A stretch of DNA of 34,129 nt from JBAXQQ01 sp037131695 (GTDB lineage: Bacteria; Armatimonadota; Hebobacteria; CAIYQO01), in assembly GCA_964638715.1 (NCBI GenBank), contig CAZWZF010000052.1, forward strand, positions 1 through 34,129. Direction: 5' to 3'. Shown in pieces: positions 17,744 through 24,905 of the stretch. A program made the translations under genes and the position numbers. Under the pieces are notes generated by a model. That model was not told the origin of the DNA. It saw only the letters and a program-made list of their open reading frames with translations, and made no database searches. Within the stretch, counting starts at the first letter, position 1. The number at the start of each line of letters is the position of its first letter.

Positions 17744-19071
17744 ATTACAGCCTCTCTTAATTTTTCAACCAGTTTCACTCCGGCATTAACCAGCATTTCG
17801 CCGGTTGCAGGCGTAAACAAACTGTTGGCGGCTTCATAACCACCTTCTTTCATCGCCTGTTTGGTGACTATATAACCCTGCAATTCACCATTCACCAGCG
17901 AAACAGCATAAACATTACCAGCACATCTGGTTTTTAGTTCAAACGCATATTCGGTGAATAGTTCGCAAGGCCATCCAACCAGTGTTAAATTTCCAATTTG
18001 GATTGCCTGCACATCTGCCTGTCGGTAATCGTCATGTATTCTTGATAACTCACCGGTTTCCTGTGCGTGCGCCAGCACCACAGTTTCTTCCGCGCCAAAA
18101 ATAGCGCATTCAGCAGTGCGCACCAAGACGTGCCCAGCGTTTTCCGCTTTCAATCTTTCAAACTCATCATTGCGATTCTTCAACATTTCTTCAGCATCTG
18201 CAACTGTCGGTATAATTCGTGGAATAGTTTCAATGCTATCCATCATCCCGGACACAATGACATCAGCAGAAAAATCTTCTTCCTTCAATCCATTTATAGC
18301 ATCTGAAACTCTTTCTCCCAACATGCGTCCCAACCGTTCTGCTTCCTCAAATGTTTGCGCTTTCACCGCATAACGCGGACTTTGGTTTCCACAGGGAGCG
18401 TTATGATAAACTACTACGATATCATCGCCATATTTCTCGCGCAGATGCTGGCGGGTATAAGCCGGAAAATCGCCGGATACCAGCGTGGAATCTTCATGCA
18501 ATACCGTGGGATGCATGCCGTATATAGTGGAAATAGCCAATAAATCACCGTTAACTTTTTGCACTGCAAGTATGCCAACTTCAGAATCTGTCACACCATC
18601 AACAGATAGCCGGTTGCTGCCCACCCCACTTGCATCAGCGGTTGTCCATGCCAATGTTGCCTTGTGGGGAGTTTTAGCTGCTTCAACAGCGGCGGCGACT
18701 ATGCCATCCTGTAAAAAAGCCAGGTATTTTTCATCCACTGGCGGCACGCATGGGTCATCACGCCAGGATAAAATATCTACCATAACCGGACCAGAATGGG
18801 TGTGGGTGCAACTGATGAAAATGTGCGATTCCGGCAAACCAGTCTGAATGGAAATTTCTTTGCGAACCTTGCGCGCAAAAGCTGTACCAATAAACAACAT
18901 ATCAATTGCCATTAATAAAACAGCACTGGCATCATTTCGCAGGCAAATTGCTGACGCCAATAACGGGTCATGTATGCCGGTTGATATTCGCGGCACATGC
19001 GGATATCCCACCAGAAACATCGGTGATTGGGGAGAAACATCGCGAATACAGGCACCTGCATACAGGCTCAT
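17740..19071 (-). CDS. Neutral-ceramidase-like amidohydrolase, cytoplasmic
   Basis: A 443-residue protein of the neutral/alkaline ceramidase N-domain family, zinc amidases that hydrolyse N-acyl bonds. Zinc-type histidines are in SCTHTHSGP (His90, His92) and IYGMHPTVLHE (His187, His192), and a candidate nucleophile Ser231 lies in CGNQSPRY, where ceramidases have GDVSPN. It lacks a signal peptide and the C-terminal Ig-like domain of true ceramidases (about 650 or more residues). It lies in a sugar operon with 4-nt ATGA overlaps on both sides. I infer that the substrate is a small N-acylated metabolite rather than ceramide. The family call is good, the activity inferred. Confidence 0.82.
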   Translation of the reverse strand: MSLYAGACIRDVSPQSPMFLVGYPHVPRISTGIHDPLLASAICLRNDASAVLLMAIDMLFIGTAFARKVRKEISIQTGLPESHIFISCTHTHSGPVMVDILSWRDDPCVPPVDEKYLAFLQDGIVAAAVEAAKTPHKATLAWTTADASGVGSNRLSVDGVTDSEVGILAVQKVNGDLLAISTIYGMHPTVLHEDSTLVSGDFPAYTRQHLREKYGDDIVVVYHNAPCGNQSPRYAVKAQTFEEAERLGRMLGERVSDAINGLKEEDFSADVIVSGMMDSIETIPRIIPTVADAEEMLKNRNDEFERLKAENAGHVLVRTAECAIFGAEETVVLAHAQETGELSRIHDDYRQADVQAIQIGNLTLVGWPCELFTEYAFELKTRCAGNVYAVSLVNGELQGYIVTKQAMKEGGYEAANSLFTPATGEMLVNAGVKLVEKLREAVI

Positions 19072-19568
19072 CGTTTCTCCTTACCGCCACCGATATTAAT
19101 GCGTGAGTCAGAAAAATAATTGTCATCAATTACACACGGTGTAGATACTTCCAGCAGCAGTGCCGGACCTACACCGGTGAATCCATGCTTTATCCCAGGT
19201 GGAACCGGCAAAACATCACCAGCTTTTAAGGTACGTATATTTCCCGCATAAGACATTTTAACTTTTCCATGCACTATGAAAAAAGTCTCATGTTTATCTT
19301 TATGTAAATGCAGTGGACAGCTTTGTCCGTCAAATACAAACAGATACTTGCCGCAATATCCGGCATCCATCTCATTAGCTATCCAATACTCTATCAGTCC
19401 GATATGTTTAAAATCATTCAATCCAAAATCAGATACCAGCGGTTCGACTGAAGGCATCACCATATTCCAACTTGCCAGTTGCTGCTGGCAAGCTAAAATT
19501 TCCCGCGCGCGGGCTTCGCCTTGCAGCGACAACACCAAACCTTTTTCCAATTCAGAGTTATTAATCAT
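19068..19568 (-). CDS. Cupin protein, D-lyxose isomerase-like
   Basis: A 166-residue single-domain cupin. The metal set of the D-lyxose isomerase type is visible: His87 and His89 in CPLHLHKDKHE, Glu94, and His128 in PPGIKHGF. The preceding YCGKYLFVFDGQ and final STPCVIDDNYFSDSRI also match that family's layout (about 165-190 residues). Such enzymes interconvert D-lyxose and D-xylulose, or D-mannose and D-fructose. I chose ATG 19568, which overlaps the aminotransferase stop as TGATG; an in-frame TTG one codon earlier is less likely. The gene is coupled on both sides, by 1 nt upstream and by ATGA downstream. It could instead be a non-catalytic sugar-binding cupin. Confidence 0.78.
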   Translation of the reverse strand: MINNSELEKGLVLSLQGEARAREILACQQQLASWNMVMPSVEPLVSDFGLNDFKHIGLIEYWIANEMDAGYCGKYLFVFDGQSCPLHLHKDKHETFFIVHGKVKMSYAGNIRTLKAGDVLPVPPGIKHGFTGVGPALLLEVSTPCVIDDNYFSDSRINIGGGKEKR

Positions 19569-20947
19569 CAATTCATCAATTCCACTTCTGTCTCACCTAT
19601 TGCTTCTTCTATAATATCCATCGCTTTGTGTGCAACATCATTTGGCATCACAATGGCCGGACTCATACGCAAAATATGACCGGCGGGAATCCATGCCAGG
19701 CCTTTACGGAATGCTTTCTGGTAAACCATCTTGCCAGCAAGGTCAAACGGCTCTTTTGTTTCTTTATCTTTCACTAACTCTACACCCATCAGGCAGCCTT
19801 TGCACCGGACATCACCAACAATTTTAAACTTATCCAGCCATGACTTCATCCGTCCCATGAAGAGTTCTTCAAGTTCCTGCGCATGTTTCAACAAACCTTC
19901 TTCTTCTATAACTTCGATAGAGGCTAAAGCGGCGGCACATGCCATTGGGTTGCCGCCATAACTGCTTGAAGCACTGATTTTTTCGAAACATTCTTTGTAT
20001 GGTTCACGAACACAAACAGCAGTAACCGGGAAACCATTTCCAAAACCTTTACCCAGCGTTACAATATCCGGAATCGTGTCATAATGTTCCATCGCCAGCC
20101 ATTTACCAGTACGTCCGATGCCGGTCAAAACTTCGTCAGCCATCAACAAAATGCTATATTTTTCACACAGTTTTTTTAATTTCGGGAAGAAATCATCTGG
20201 CGGCATTACCGAACCACCCCAACCTTGAATCGGTTCCAATACAAATGCGGCAACCTGCGCGGCAGTGCCATGCAACAGGTATTCTTCATAAAACTCAATA
20301 TATTTATCGGTGTCGATAGTGCCATCCGCTTTAGTCCATAATGGACGGTACGGGTTGGGACGCGGCACCATGTGATAACCGGGAATTCTTGTCGGGCCAT
20401 AAGCGGAATCGCGAATTTCTGCCAAAGAAACAGCACCGCAGGTTTTACCGTGAAAGTCATAAAAACAGGATAGGAATTCATGCTGTTTGGTGGCAGCGCG
20501 GCAAACACGAAGTCCAGCCTCGACAGCAGTAGTACCGGAGTCATAAAGCTGAAAACCACTAAAGTCGCCAGGAAGTATTTCCGCCATTTTCTCCATCAAC
20601 AACGTCTTAATCTCGGTGGTGAAATCATGACAATTCATCATCTGACCAGCGTATCGCTGAACAGCTTCTGTTACTTTCGGATGGCAATGCCCCAGTGTGG
20701 TGACATAAATGCCGGAAGAAAAATCGATATAACGATTGCCATCAACATCCGTCATGGTACAACCCTTGGCGGAATCAAAGGCCACCGGAAACAGCTTAAC
20801 CTGCCCGCTGAGACCTTTAAAATATTTAGTACAACGGCTATGCAATTCTTTCGATTTTGGCCCCGGGGCATCGACAATCATCGACGGCCAGTCGGTTAAA
20901 TCCAACTGGTACGGACGCGGATCATAACTACCTATCACACTGGACAT
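19568..20947 (-). CDS. Class III PLP-dependent aminotransferase
   Basis: A 459-residue omega-type aminotransferase, the first gene of the catabolic cluster. Class III motifs are complete: GNRYIDFSSGIYVTTLGHCHP, the SGTTAVEAGLR phosphate region (138-147), Glu238 in LEPIQGWGG, Asp271 in ADEVLTGIGRTG and PLP-binding Lys300 in TLGKGFGNGFP. Such enzymes move amino groups from terminal amines or from amino sugars and amino alcohols to an oxo-acid. A strong AAGGAGATAG site precedes the ATG and a sigma70-like promoter lies at 21005-21032. It overlaps the cupin by one base. Omega-amino-acid, diamine or amino-sugar substrates are all possible; the operon of sugar enzymes favours an amino sugar or aminopolyol. 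Confidence 0.93.
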   Translation of the reverse strand: MSSVIGSYDPRPYQLDLTDWPSMIVDAPGPKSKELHSRCTKYFKGLSGQVKLFPVAFDSAKGCTMTDVDGNRYIDFSSGIYVTTLGHCHPKVTEAVQRYAGQMMNCHDFTTEIKTLLMEKMAEILPGDFSGFQLYDSGTTAVEAGLRVCRAATKQHEFLSCFYDFHGKTCGAVSLAEIRDSAYGPTRIPGYHMVPRPNPYRPLWTKADGTIDTDKYIEFYEEYLLHGTAAQVAAFVLEPIQGWGGSVMPPDDFFPKLKKLCEKYSILLMADEVLTGIGRTGKWLAMEHYDTIPDIVTLGKGFGNGFPVTAVCVREPYKECFEKISASSSYGGNPMACAAALASIEVIEEEGLLKHAQELEELFMGRMKSWLDKFKIVGDVRCKGCLMGVELVKDKETKEPFDLAGKMVYQKAFRKGLAWIPAGHILRMSPAIVMPNDVAHKAMDIIEEAIGETEVELMN

Positions 20948-20965
20948 AAACTATCTCCTTAATCT

Positions 20966-20977
20966 GGGGAAATCCCC
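20966..20977. promoter_or_regulatory. GGGGA-AA-TCCCC inverted repeat in the operon leader
   Basis: 5-bp arms with a 2-nt centre lie between the predicted start site (about 20998) and the ribosome site of the aminotransferase gene. It could be a small operator, or only a short hairpin in the leader. Confidence 0.3.
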
Positions 20978-21004
20978 ATACAATGAATAAAAGATTACAA
21001 TAGT

Positions 21005-21032
21005 ATTATACTTCACACAAAGTAAACGTCAA
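21005..21032 (-). promoter_or_regulatory. Sigma70-type promoter of the catabolic operon
   Basis: On the minus strand TTGACG (21032-21027), a 16-nt spacer and a perfect TATAAT (21010-21005). The leader would be about 50 nt. Confidence 0.75.
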
Positions 21033-21085
21033 CTTGAAACACTTATTAATATCATTAATTTACAGATTATATGAAAAGATTACAG

Positions 21086-21105
21086 TGTAACGCAATGTAA
21101 CGCAA
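21086..21105. promoter_or_regulatory. Tandem 10-bp direct repeat, divergent control region
   Basis: TGTAACGCAA occurs twice without a gap, so the copies share one helical face. It lies between the two divergent promoters, about 55 bp upstream of the operon's -35 box and 40 bp upstream of the plus-strand -35. An activator site serving one or both sides is plausible. A GCAAG-7-CTTGC inverted repeat overlaps its end (21102-21118). Confidence 0.5.
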
Positions 21106-21146
21106 GCTATTAACTTGCTCTTAATTTAAACAATACAAAAACTGTC

Positions 21147-21175
21147 TTGACACCAGAATGTCAAGGTGATAATAT
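21147..21175 (+). promoter_or_regulatory. Promoter of the secreted propeller gene with operator-like repeats
   Basis: TTGACA (21147-21152), a 17-nt spacer and TAATAT (21170-21175). A perfect inverted repeat CTTGACA-6-TGTCAAG (21146-21165) covers the -35 box. Confidence 0.75.
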
Positions 21176-21182
21176 CAATCTA

Positions 21183-21196
21183 TGGTTACGTAACCA
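21183..21196. promoter_or_regulatory. 14-bp palindrome at the predicted start site
   Basis: TGGTTACGTAACCA is a perfect palindrome centred on CG, beginning 1-2 nt after the predicted start of the plus-strand transcript. A central CG is typical of LacI-family operators, and the position suits repression. The regulator gene is not in the window. Confidence 0.55.
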
Positions 21197-21234
21197 ACAT
21201 ATCTTTGTTATTTTATCAAATAGGAGCATTTTTT

Positions 21235-23616
21235 ATGCGTATATTCATAAATTGCCTGACTTGCTTATTTCTTATTCTATTAACTAATTTTACGTTTGCA
21301 CAGAAAGATGAAACTATAATCGAACCACAAATATACAGCTTTCAATTCTCTTTGAAACAATCTGCACCACTTACCAGTGCGGGTGTATATGATTCAAAAG
21401 ATCATCTGGTACAGACATTATGGTCTATGAAACCGATGGAAGCTGGGCTGCATACAATTAAGTGGGACGGGAAAGATGACGAAGGAAATCCTGCGCCGAA
21501 AGGGACATATACTTACCGGGTGGCAGTTAATAATTCGACATACACTAATATTGGAACCATAGGAAATACCGCAAAACCAGCTAATACATTTGGCCATGTT
21601 CCCATTAATTTTGAAGCAGTCGCGGTAGACAGTGAAGGTGGCATTTATACCGTGCATGATTGGGATGAACCGCATCATGATGTCATTCGCTGGTCGCCAG
21701 ACTCCGGCACAGTGGCATCCCATTCCGGCCATCCCATCGGAAGTATGTTAAAAGCAATTGCGGTTGATGACCAGTATGCTTACGTCACTTCTTATGACAA
21801 CCTGCAGGACCGCACAAAATCAAAGTTTTTCATTGCCAGGTTAAAGATTAATAAAACACCGAACAGCACCAATTGGGCAATTGAACCGTTTACCAAGGCT
21901 GGGAAATATATCAAGGTTTACGATAACGGTGCTCCATATCCTGATGGTGCCAGCGAAGATGAACGCCAGCTAATGCGCTTGCCACTGCTGTCATTGGCGG
22001 TAAAAGGAGATACCATCTACGCTACCGATTCACTTGCCGGTTTAGTGCGGATGTATGATAAAACAACCGGCGATGCCAAAGGAACAATCGGTGTAAAACT
22101 CCCCATGACTGTTGCAGTTGCACCAGACGGACGGATATGGGTCGGACACGAAAAAGGAAGCGTGAGCATATTTTCTGCAGATGGAAAACTTGCCGCTACC
22201 CCAATAACAGACAGAAGAAATATAAATGCAATAACATTTGGACCAAAAAATACATTGTATCTTGCTGACCAGGGAGCTGGTCAGGTTTGCATCTACGACA
22301 TAATTGGCGACACTGCAAAATTGCGAAATACATTGGGACAAAAAGCAACTCCCGGCGATAAAGATGCCGACAGGTTCTTCTTTCTGCATGGATTGGCAGT
22401 GGATAAGGACGGAAATATAATCACCGCACAAAACGAATATTTCTTTAATGGTGGACGACTCGCGAAATTTGCACCAGATGGAAAACTGTTATGGGAACAA
22501 ATGGGACTTGAGTTTCAATCAAACGGAACCTACGGAACTGCCGACCCAAATACTTTTTACACCTTCATGCACCACACATTTAAAATTGACAGCAAAACCG
22601 GCAACTGGCAATACCAGGGCAGCAACTATAACGGCAACAGCTATCGCGGCGGACCGACAGGAACCCCGCGGGTATGCCGTATCGGCAAGAATGATTTTTT
22701 CTACATGCCCAGTGGCGATGGCGTGCAGGTATACCGTATAGAAAAAAATAATGGCAACCCAATATTTAAACTGGTATCAATACTTGGTCGTGCGCAGCCG
22801 TTACCGGATGGTAAAAATTCTGAGTTTGTATGGAAACCAGAGAATTTCTACCTGTGGTCATGGCATGACGAACAAGGCGACAATGCCCCGCAACCTGAAG
22901 AGATAATCTACTGGTCAAAACCGGAAGACAAAAAACCGCTATGGCAATATGGTCCGATGACGGTGGATGCTGATAAAAATATCTGGATAGCATCATACGA
23001 CCGCGGTGGTGCAACGCCAGAGCAAAACTCCGTCTGGATGGTGCCATTTGCCGGAATCGATAAACAAGGCAATCCAATATATGAATGGAAGAATGTCGTC
23101 TGTACCATACCGCGCGGATCACTGCGATGGAGCACCGGACTGAAAATGGTACAAAATGATTCAGATGGAATGACTTATCTATATGGAATGACCCGCAAAA
23201 AAGATACCCCGCAAGATGGCGGGGTTTGGATGGGAGGCAATACTCTGGCTGGATTTAACGGATCAGACCGGCGTTGGCAAATAATCCTCCCAAGTATCTG
23301 CGTTGGTCTTGATGTCATCCCCGGTGGTCAGGGTGGTTGTATTATCGGCGGAGAACCGTGGCAGGGAATAGTTCACCATTACACCCGCGACGGCCTGCTA
23401 ATCGGAAAGGTCGGCCCATCACCAAAAATAATGGGAGAAAAACCAAATAACCCCAGTGGCCTACTGGATTTCTTCAGTTCAGTAGTAGTAAAAAGAAATC
23501 CTATGGATGGAATATTAGATGTATTTGTAGAAGATGACTTTAACCTTCGCATCGCCTGGTACCGTATTGATGACCGCATGGTGGATACGCTCTGCGGATT
23601 GATGGTAGTGGAATAA
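21235..23616 (+). CDS. Secreted protein with FlgD-like Ig domain and beta-propeller
   Basis: A 793-residue exported protein. The start at 21235 is supported by TAGGAG 9 nt upstream and gives a signal peptide, MRIFINCLTCLFLILLTNFT, cut after FAQ (about residue 23). Residues about 45-95 resemble a FlgD Ig-like module (GLHTIKWDGKDDEGNPAPKG, YTYRVAV). The rest is an NHL/SMP-30-type propeller with recurring blades such as VAPDGRIWVG, TLYLADQGAGQVCIYD, LAVDKDGNIITA and TVDADKNIWIAS. Such proteins bind or process glycans and small molecules outside the cell; no catalytic residues can be named. It diverges from the catabolic operon across a shared control region, which suggests a role in sensing or capturing the same substrate. 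Confidence 0.8.
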   Translation: MRIFINCLTCLFLILLTNFTFAQKDETIIEPQIYSFQFSLKQSAPLTSAGVYDSKDHLVQTLWSMKPMEAGLHTIKWDGKDDEGNPAPKGTYTYRVAVNNSTYTNIGTIGNTAKPANTFGHVPINFEAVAVDSEGGIYTVHDWDEPHHDVIRWSPDSGTVASHSGHPIGSMLKAIAVDDQYAYVTSYDNLQDRTKSKFFIARLKINKTPNSTNWAIEPFTKAGKYIKVYDNGAPYPDGASEDERQLMRLPLLSLAVKGDTIYATDSLAGLVRMYDKTTGDAKGTIGVKLPMTVAVAPDGRIWVGHEKGSVSIFSADGKLAATPITDRRNINAITFGPKNTLYLADQGAGQVCIYDIIGDTAKLRNTLGQKATPGDKDADRFFFLHGLAVDKDGNIITAQNEYFFNGGRLAKFAPDGKLLWEQMGLEFQSNGTYGTADPNTFYTFMHHTFKIDSKTGNWQYQGSNYNGNSYRGGPTGTPRVCRIGKNDFFYMPSGDGVQVYRIEKNNGNPIFKLVSILGRAQPLPDGKNSEFVWKPENFYLWSWHDEQGDNAPQPEEIIYWSKPEDKKPLWQYGPMTVDADKNIWIASYDRGGATPEQNSVWMVPFAGIDKQGNPIYEWKNVVCTIPRGSLRWSTGLKMVQNDSDGMTYLYGMTRKKDTPQDGGVWMGGNTLAGFNGSDRRWQIILPSICVGLDVIPGGQGGCIIGGEPWQGIVHHYTRDGLLIGKVGPSPKIMGEKPNNPSGLLDFFSSVVVKRNPMDGILDVFVEDDFNLRIAWYRIDDRMVDTLCGLMVVE

Positions 23617-23630
23617 ATGTTAAAATTGGA

Positions 23631-23830
23631 CAAGTTTAATGTGTCGCTGCTCTGCAGCTATAATTTTTTTTATTTTTATGCTATTAACATATCGCCGCTC
23701 TGCGGCTGGAAATAATGTCACATAGGAATGCTGTTCTATCAAACAAACAAGCCGCAGCGCGGCGATATATTAATAGTATCGCAATATATCTAAGAAATTA
23801 AAGCTGCAGAGCAGCGACACCTTAAATTTA
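23631..23830. repeat. Nested double inverted repeat, miniature element
   Basis: The outer arms are a perfect 19-bp pair (23641-23659 with 23802-23820), extended by about eight further AT pairs outside. Inner arms of 27 bp with two mismatches (23681-23707 with 23750-23776) share the GCCGCTCTGCGGC theme. Nothing coding lies within. The 357-nt gap after the propeller gene is otherwise AT-rich. It could be a MITE-like mobile repeat or a REP-type element. As RNA it would fold into one long branched stem and could protect or end the upstream transcript. Confidence 0.75.
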
Positions 23831-23947
23831 TAAATAGAAAATCATGACTTTTTTTGTTCGGATTTGGTGCTAAATGACTAAATTAATTCACAAACATTAT
23901 ATCAAATTCCCATATTTTCACAAACAAGCGGGCCACCTGTTGTATGT

Positions 23948-23980
23948 AACTGTCAACTGTCCATTGTCAACTATCAACTA
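23948..23980. repeat. AACTGTC/AACTATC word repeat
   Basis: Near-copies of TGTCAACTGTC and TATCAACTAT run into the last codons of the minus-strand isomerase gene. This is the same type of short-word array as at 4951-4983 and 15185-15312. Confidence 0.45.
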
Positions 23981-24771
23981 TTTTGAGCCATCTTCGTCAA
24001 TCTTGTCCCTGCTTCATACGCTGTCTTCAGAAATGCTGTATCTTCCTCATTCTGCCTGGCGGTTACTTCCAGTGTCAGCGGTTTGTTGTAGGGTGAGGCA
24101 GCTATGATGGATATGTCTACGGTGCCGGTGAAGGGGATGCGGTGCTGGTCGGTGTTGCCGTCGTTGTCGTGCAGGTGGGTGGCAATCAGGTGTTGTTTCA
24201 AATTTTCCAGGCGGTCAAGGCCGTCGCCGCTTATATTGCCATGGCCGGAGTCATAGCATATTCCCAACACATCGGTGCCGTATTTTTCCAGCAGCAATTT
24301 TATGTTGTCGGTGTAATCCTTCGCCATGTTTTCCAGTGCCATGCGCACATTCAACTTTGCCGCATAAGGAATTATTTCGTCGAGGCTGCGATATGTTGAC
24401 TCGCGAATAATTTTATCTTTGCCTTCAACAAAAAATCCTGGTGGCAGGTGGACGATTACTGCATCACCGCCTAATTCAGCCGTCATATCCAGGCGGTTTT
24501 TCATTAATGTTACGCCGGATTGGCGAGTATTTTCTTTCGATGAACCCCAGTTTGCGGTATTGCCGGTTGACGCATGCAAGTCCAGCATTTGCAGGTTGCA
24601 CTCCTTCAATTGCGCGCTAATATCGCGTATCTCGCCAGTTGAATAAAGGTAATCGGTGCACCATTCCTGGCACCAATGAATATGGGTGAAACCAACATCA
24701 GTAATCCGGCGCAGATAAGGTTCCACGCTGCCGGTGCCAATGCGATAATCAGTAGAAATAGACAATTGCAT
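23974..24771 (-). CDS. Sugar phosphate isomerase/epimerase-type TIM barrel
   Basis: A 265-residue protein of the xylose-isomerase-like TIM-barrel (AP endonuclease 2) superfamily. Strand-end motifs are visible: MQLSISTDYR, FTHIHWCQEW, LQMLDLHAS, AVIVHLPPG, VRMALENM, LGICYDSGH and IATHLHDND, with metal-type His, Glu, Asp and His residues near the strand ends. Relatives isomerise or epimerise sugars and inositols. The site before the ATG is weak (AAAGAGAAA). Its 3' end lies in a word-repeat tract. It stands alone between two repeat elements, and ahcY lies upstream on the same strand across an inverted repeat. The precise reaction is not determinable. Confidence 0.83.
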   Translation of the reverse strand: MQLSISTDYRIGTGSVEPYLRRITDVGFTHIHWCQEWCTDYLYSTGEIRDISAQLKECNLQMLDLHASTGNTANWGSSKENTRQSGVTLMKNRLDMTAELGGDAVIVHLPPGFFVEGKDKIIRESTYRSLDEIIPYAAKLNVRMALENMAKDYTDNIKLLLEKYGTDVLGICYDSGHGNISGDGLDRLENLKQHLIATHLHDNDGNTDQHRIPFTGTVDISIIAASPYNKPLTLEVTARQNEEDTAFLKTAYEAGTRLTKMAQNS

Positions 24772-24789
24772 GTAGTTTCTCTTTATTTT

Positions 24790-24904
24790 ATTACACAGAT
24801 TTGCACAGAGGAGACACAGAGCTACACGGAGGTTATAAGTATATTGCGAAGCAATAAATTATCTCTGTGAATCTCTGTGTCTCCTCTGTGCGACTCTGTG
24901 TAAT
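24790..24904. repeat. CTCTGTG-type 32-bp inverted repeat
   Basis: Arms 24790-24821 and 24873-24904 match except at three bases. The core is CACAGAGGAGACACAGAG and its complement, with an inner hairpin ATTGC-GAA-GCAAT (24843-24855). The element fills the whole gap between the ahcY stop and the next start. It is likely a dispersed intergenic repeat, and its RNA hairpin may separate expression of the two genes. Confidence 0.7.
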
Positions 24905-24905
24905 T

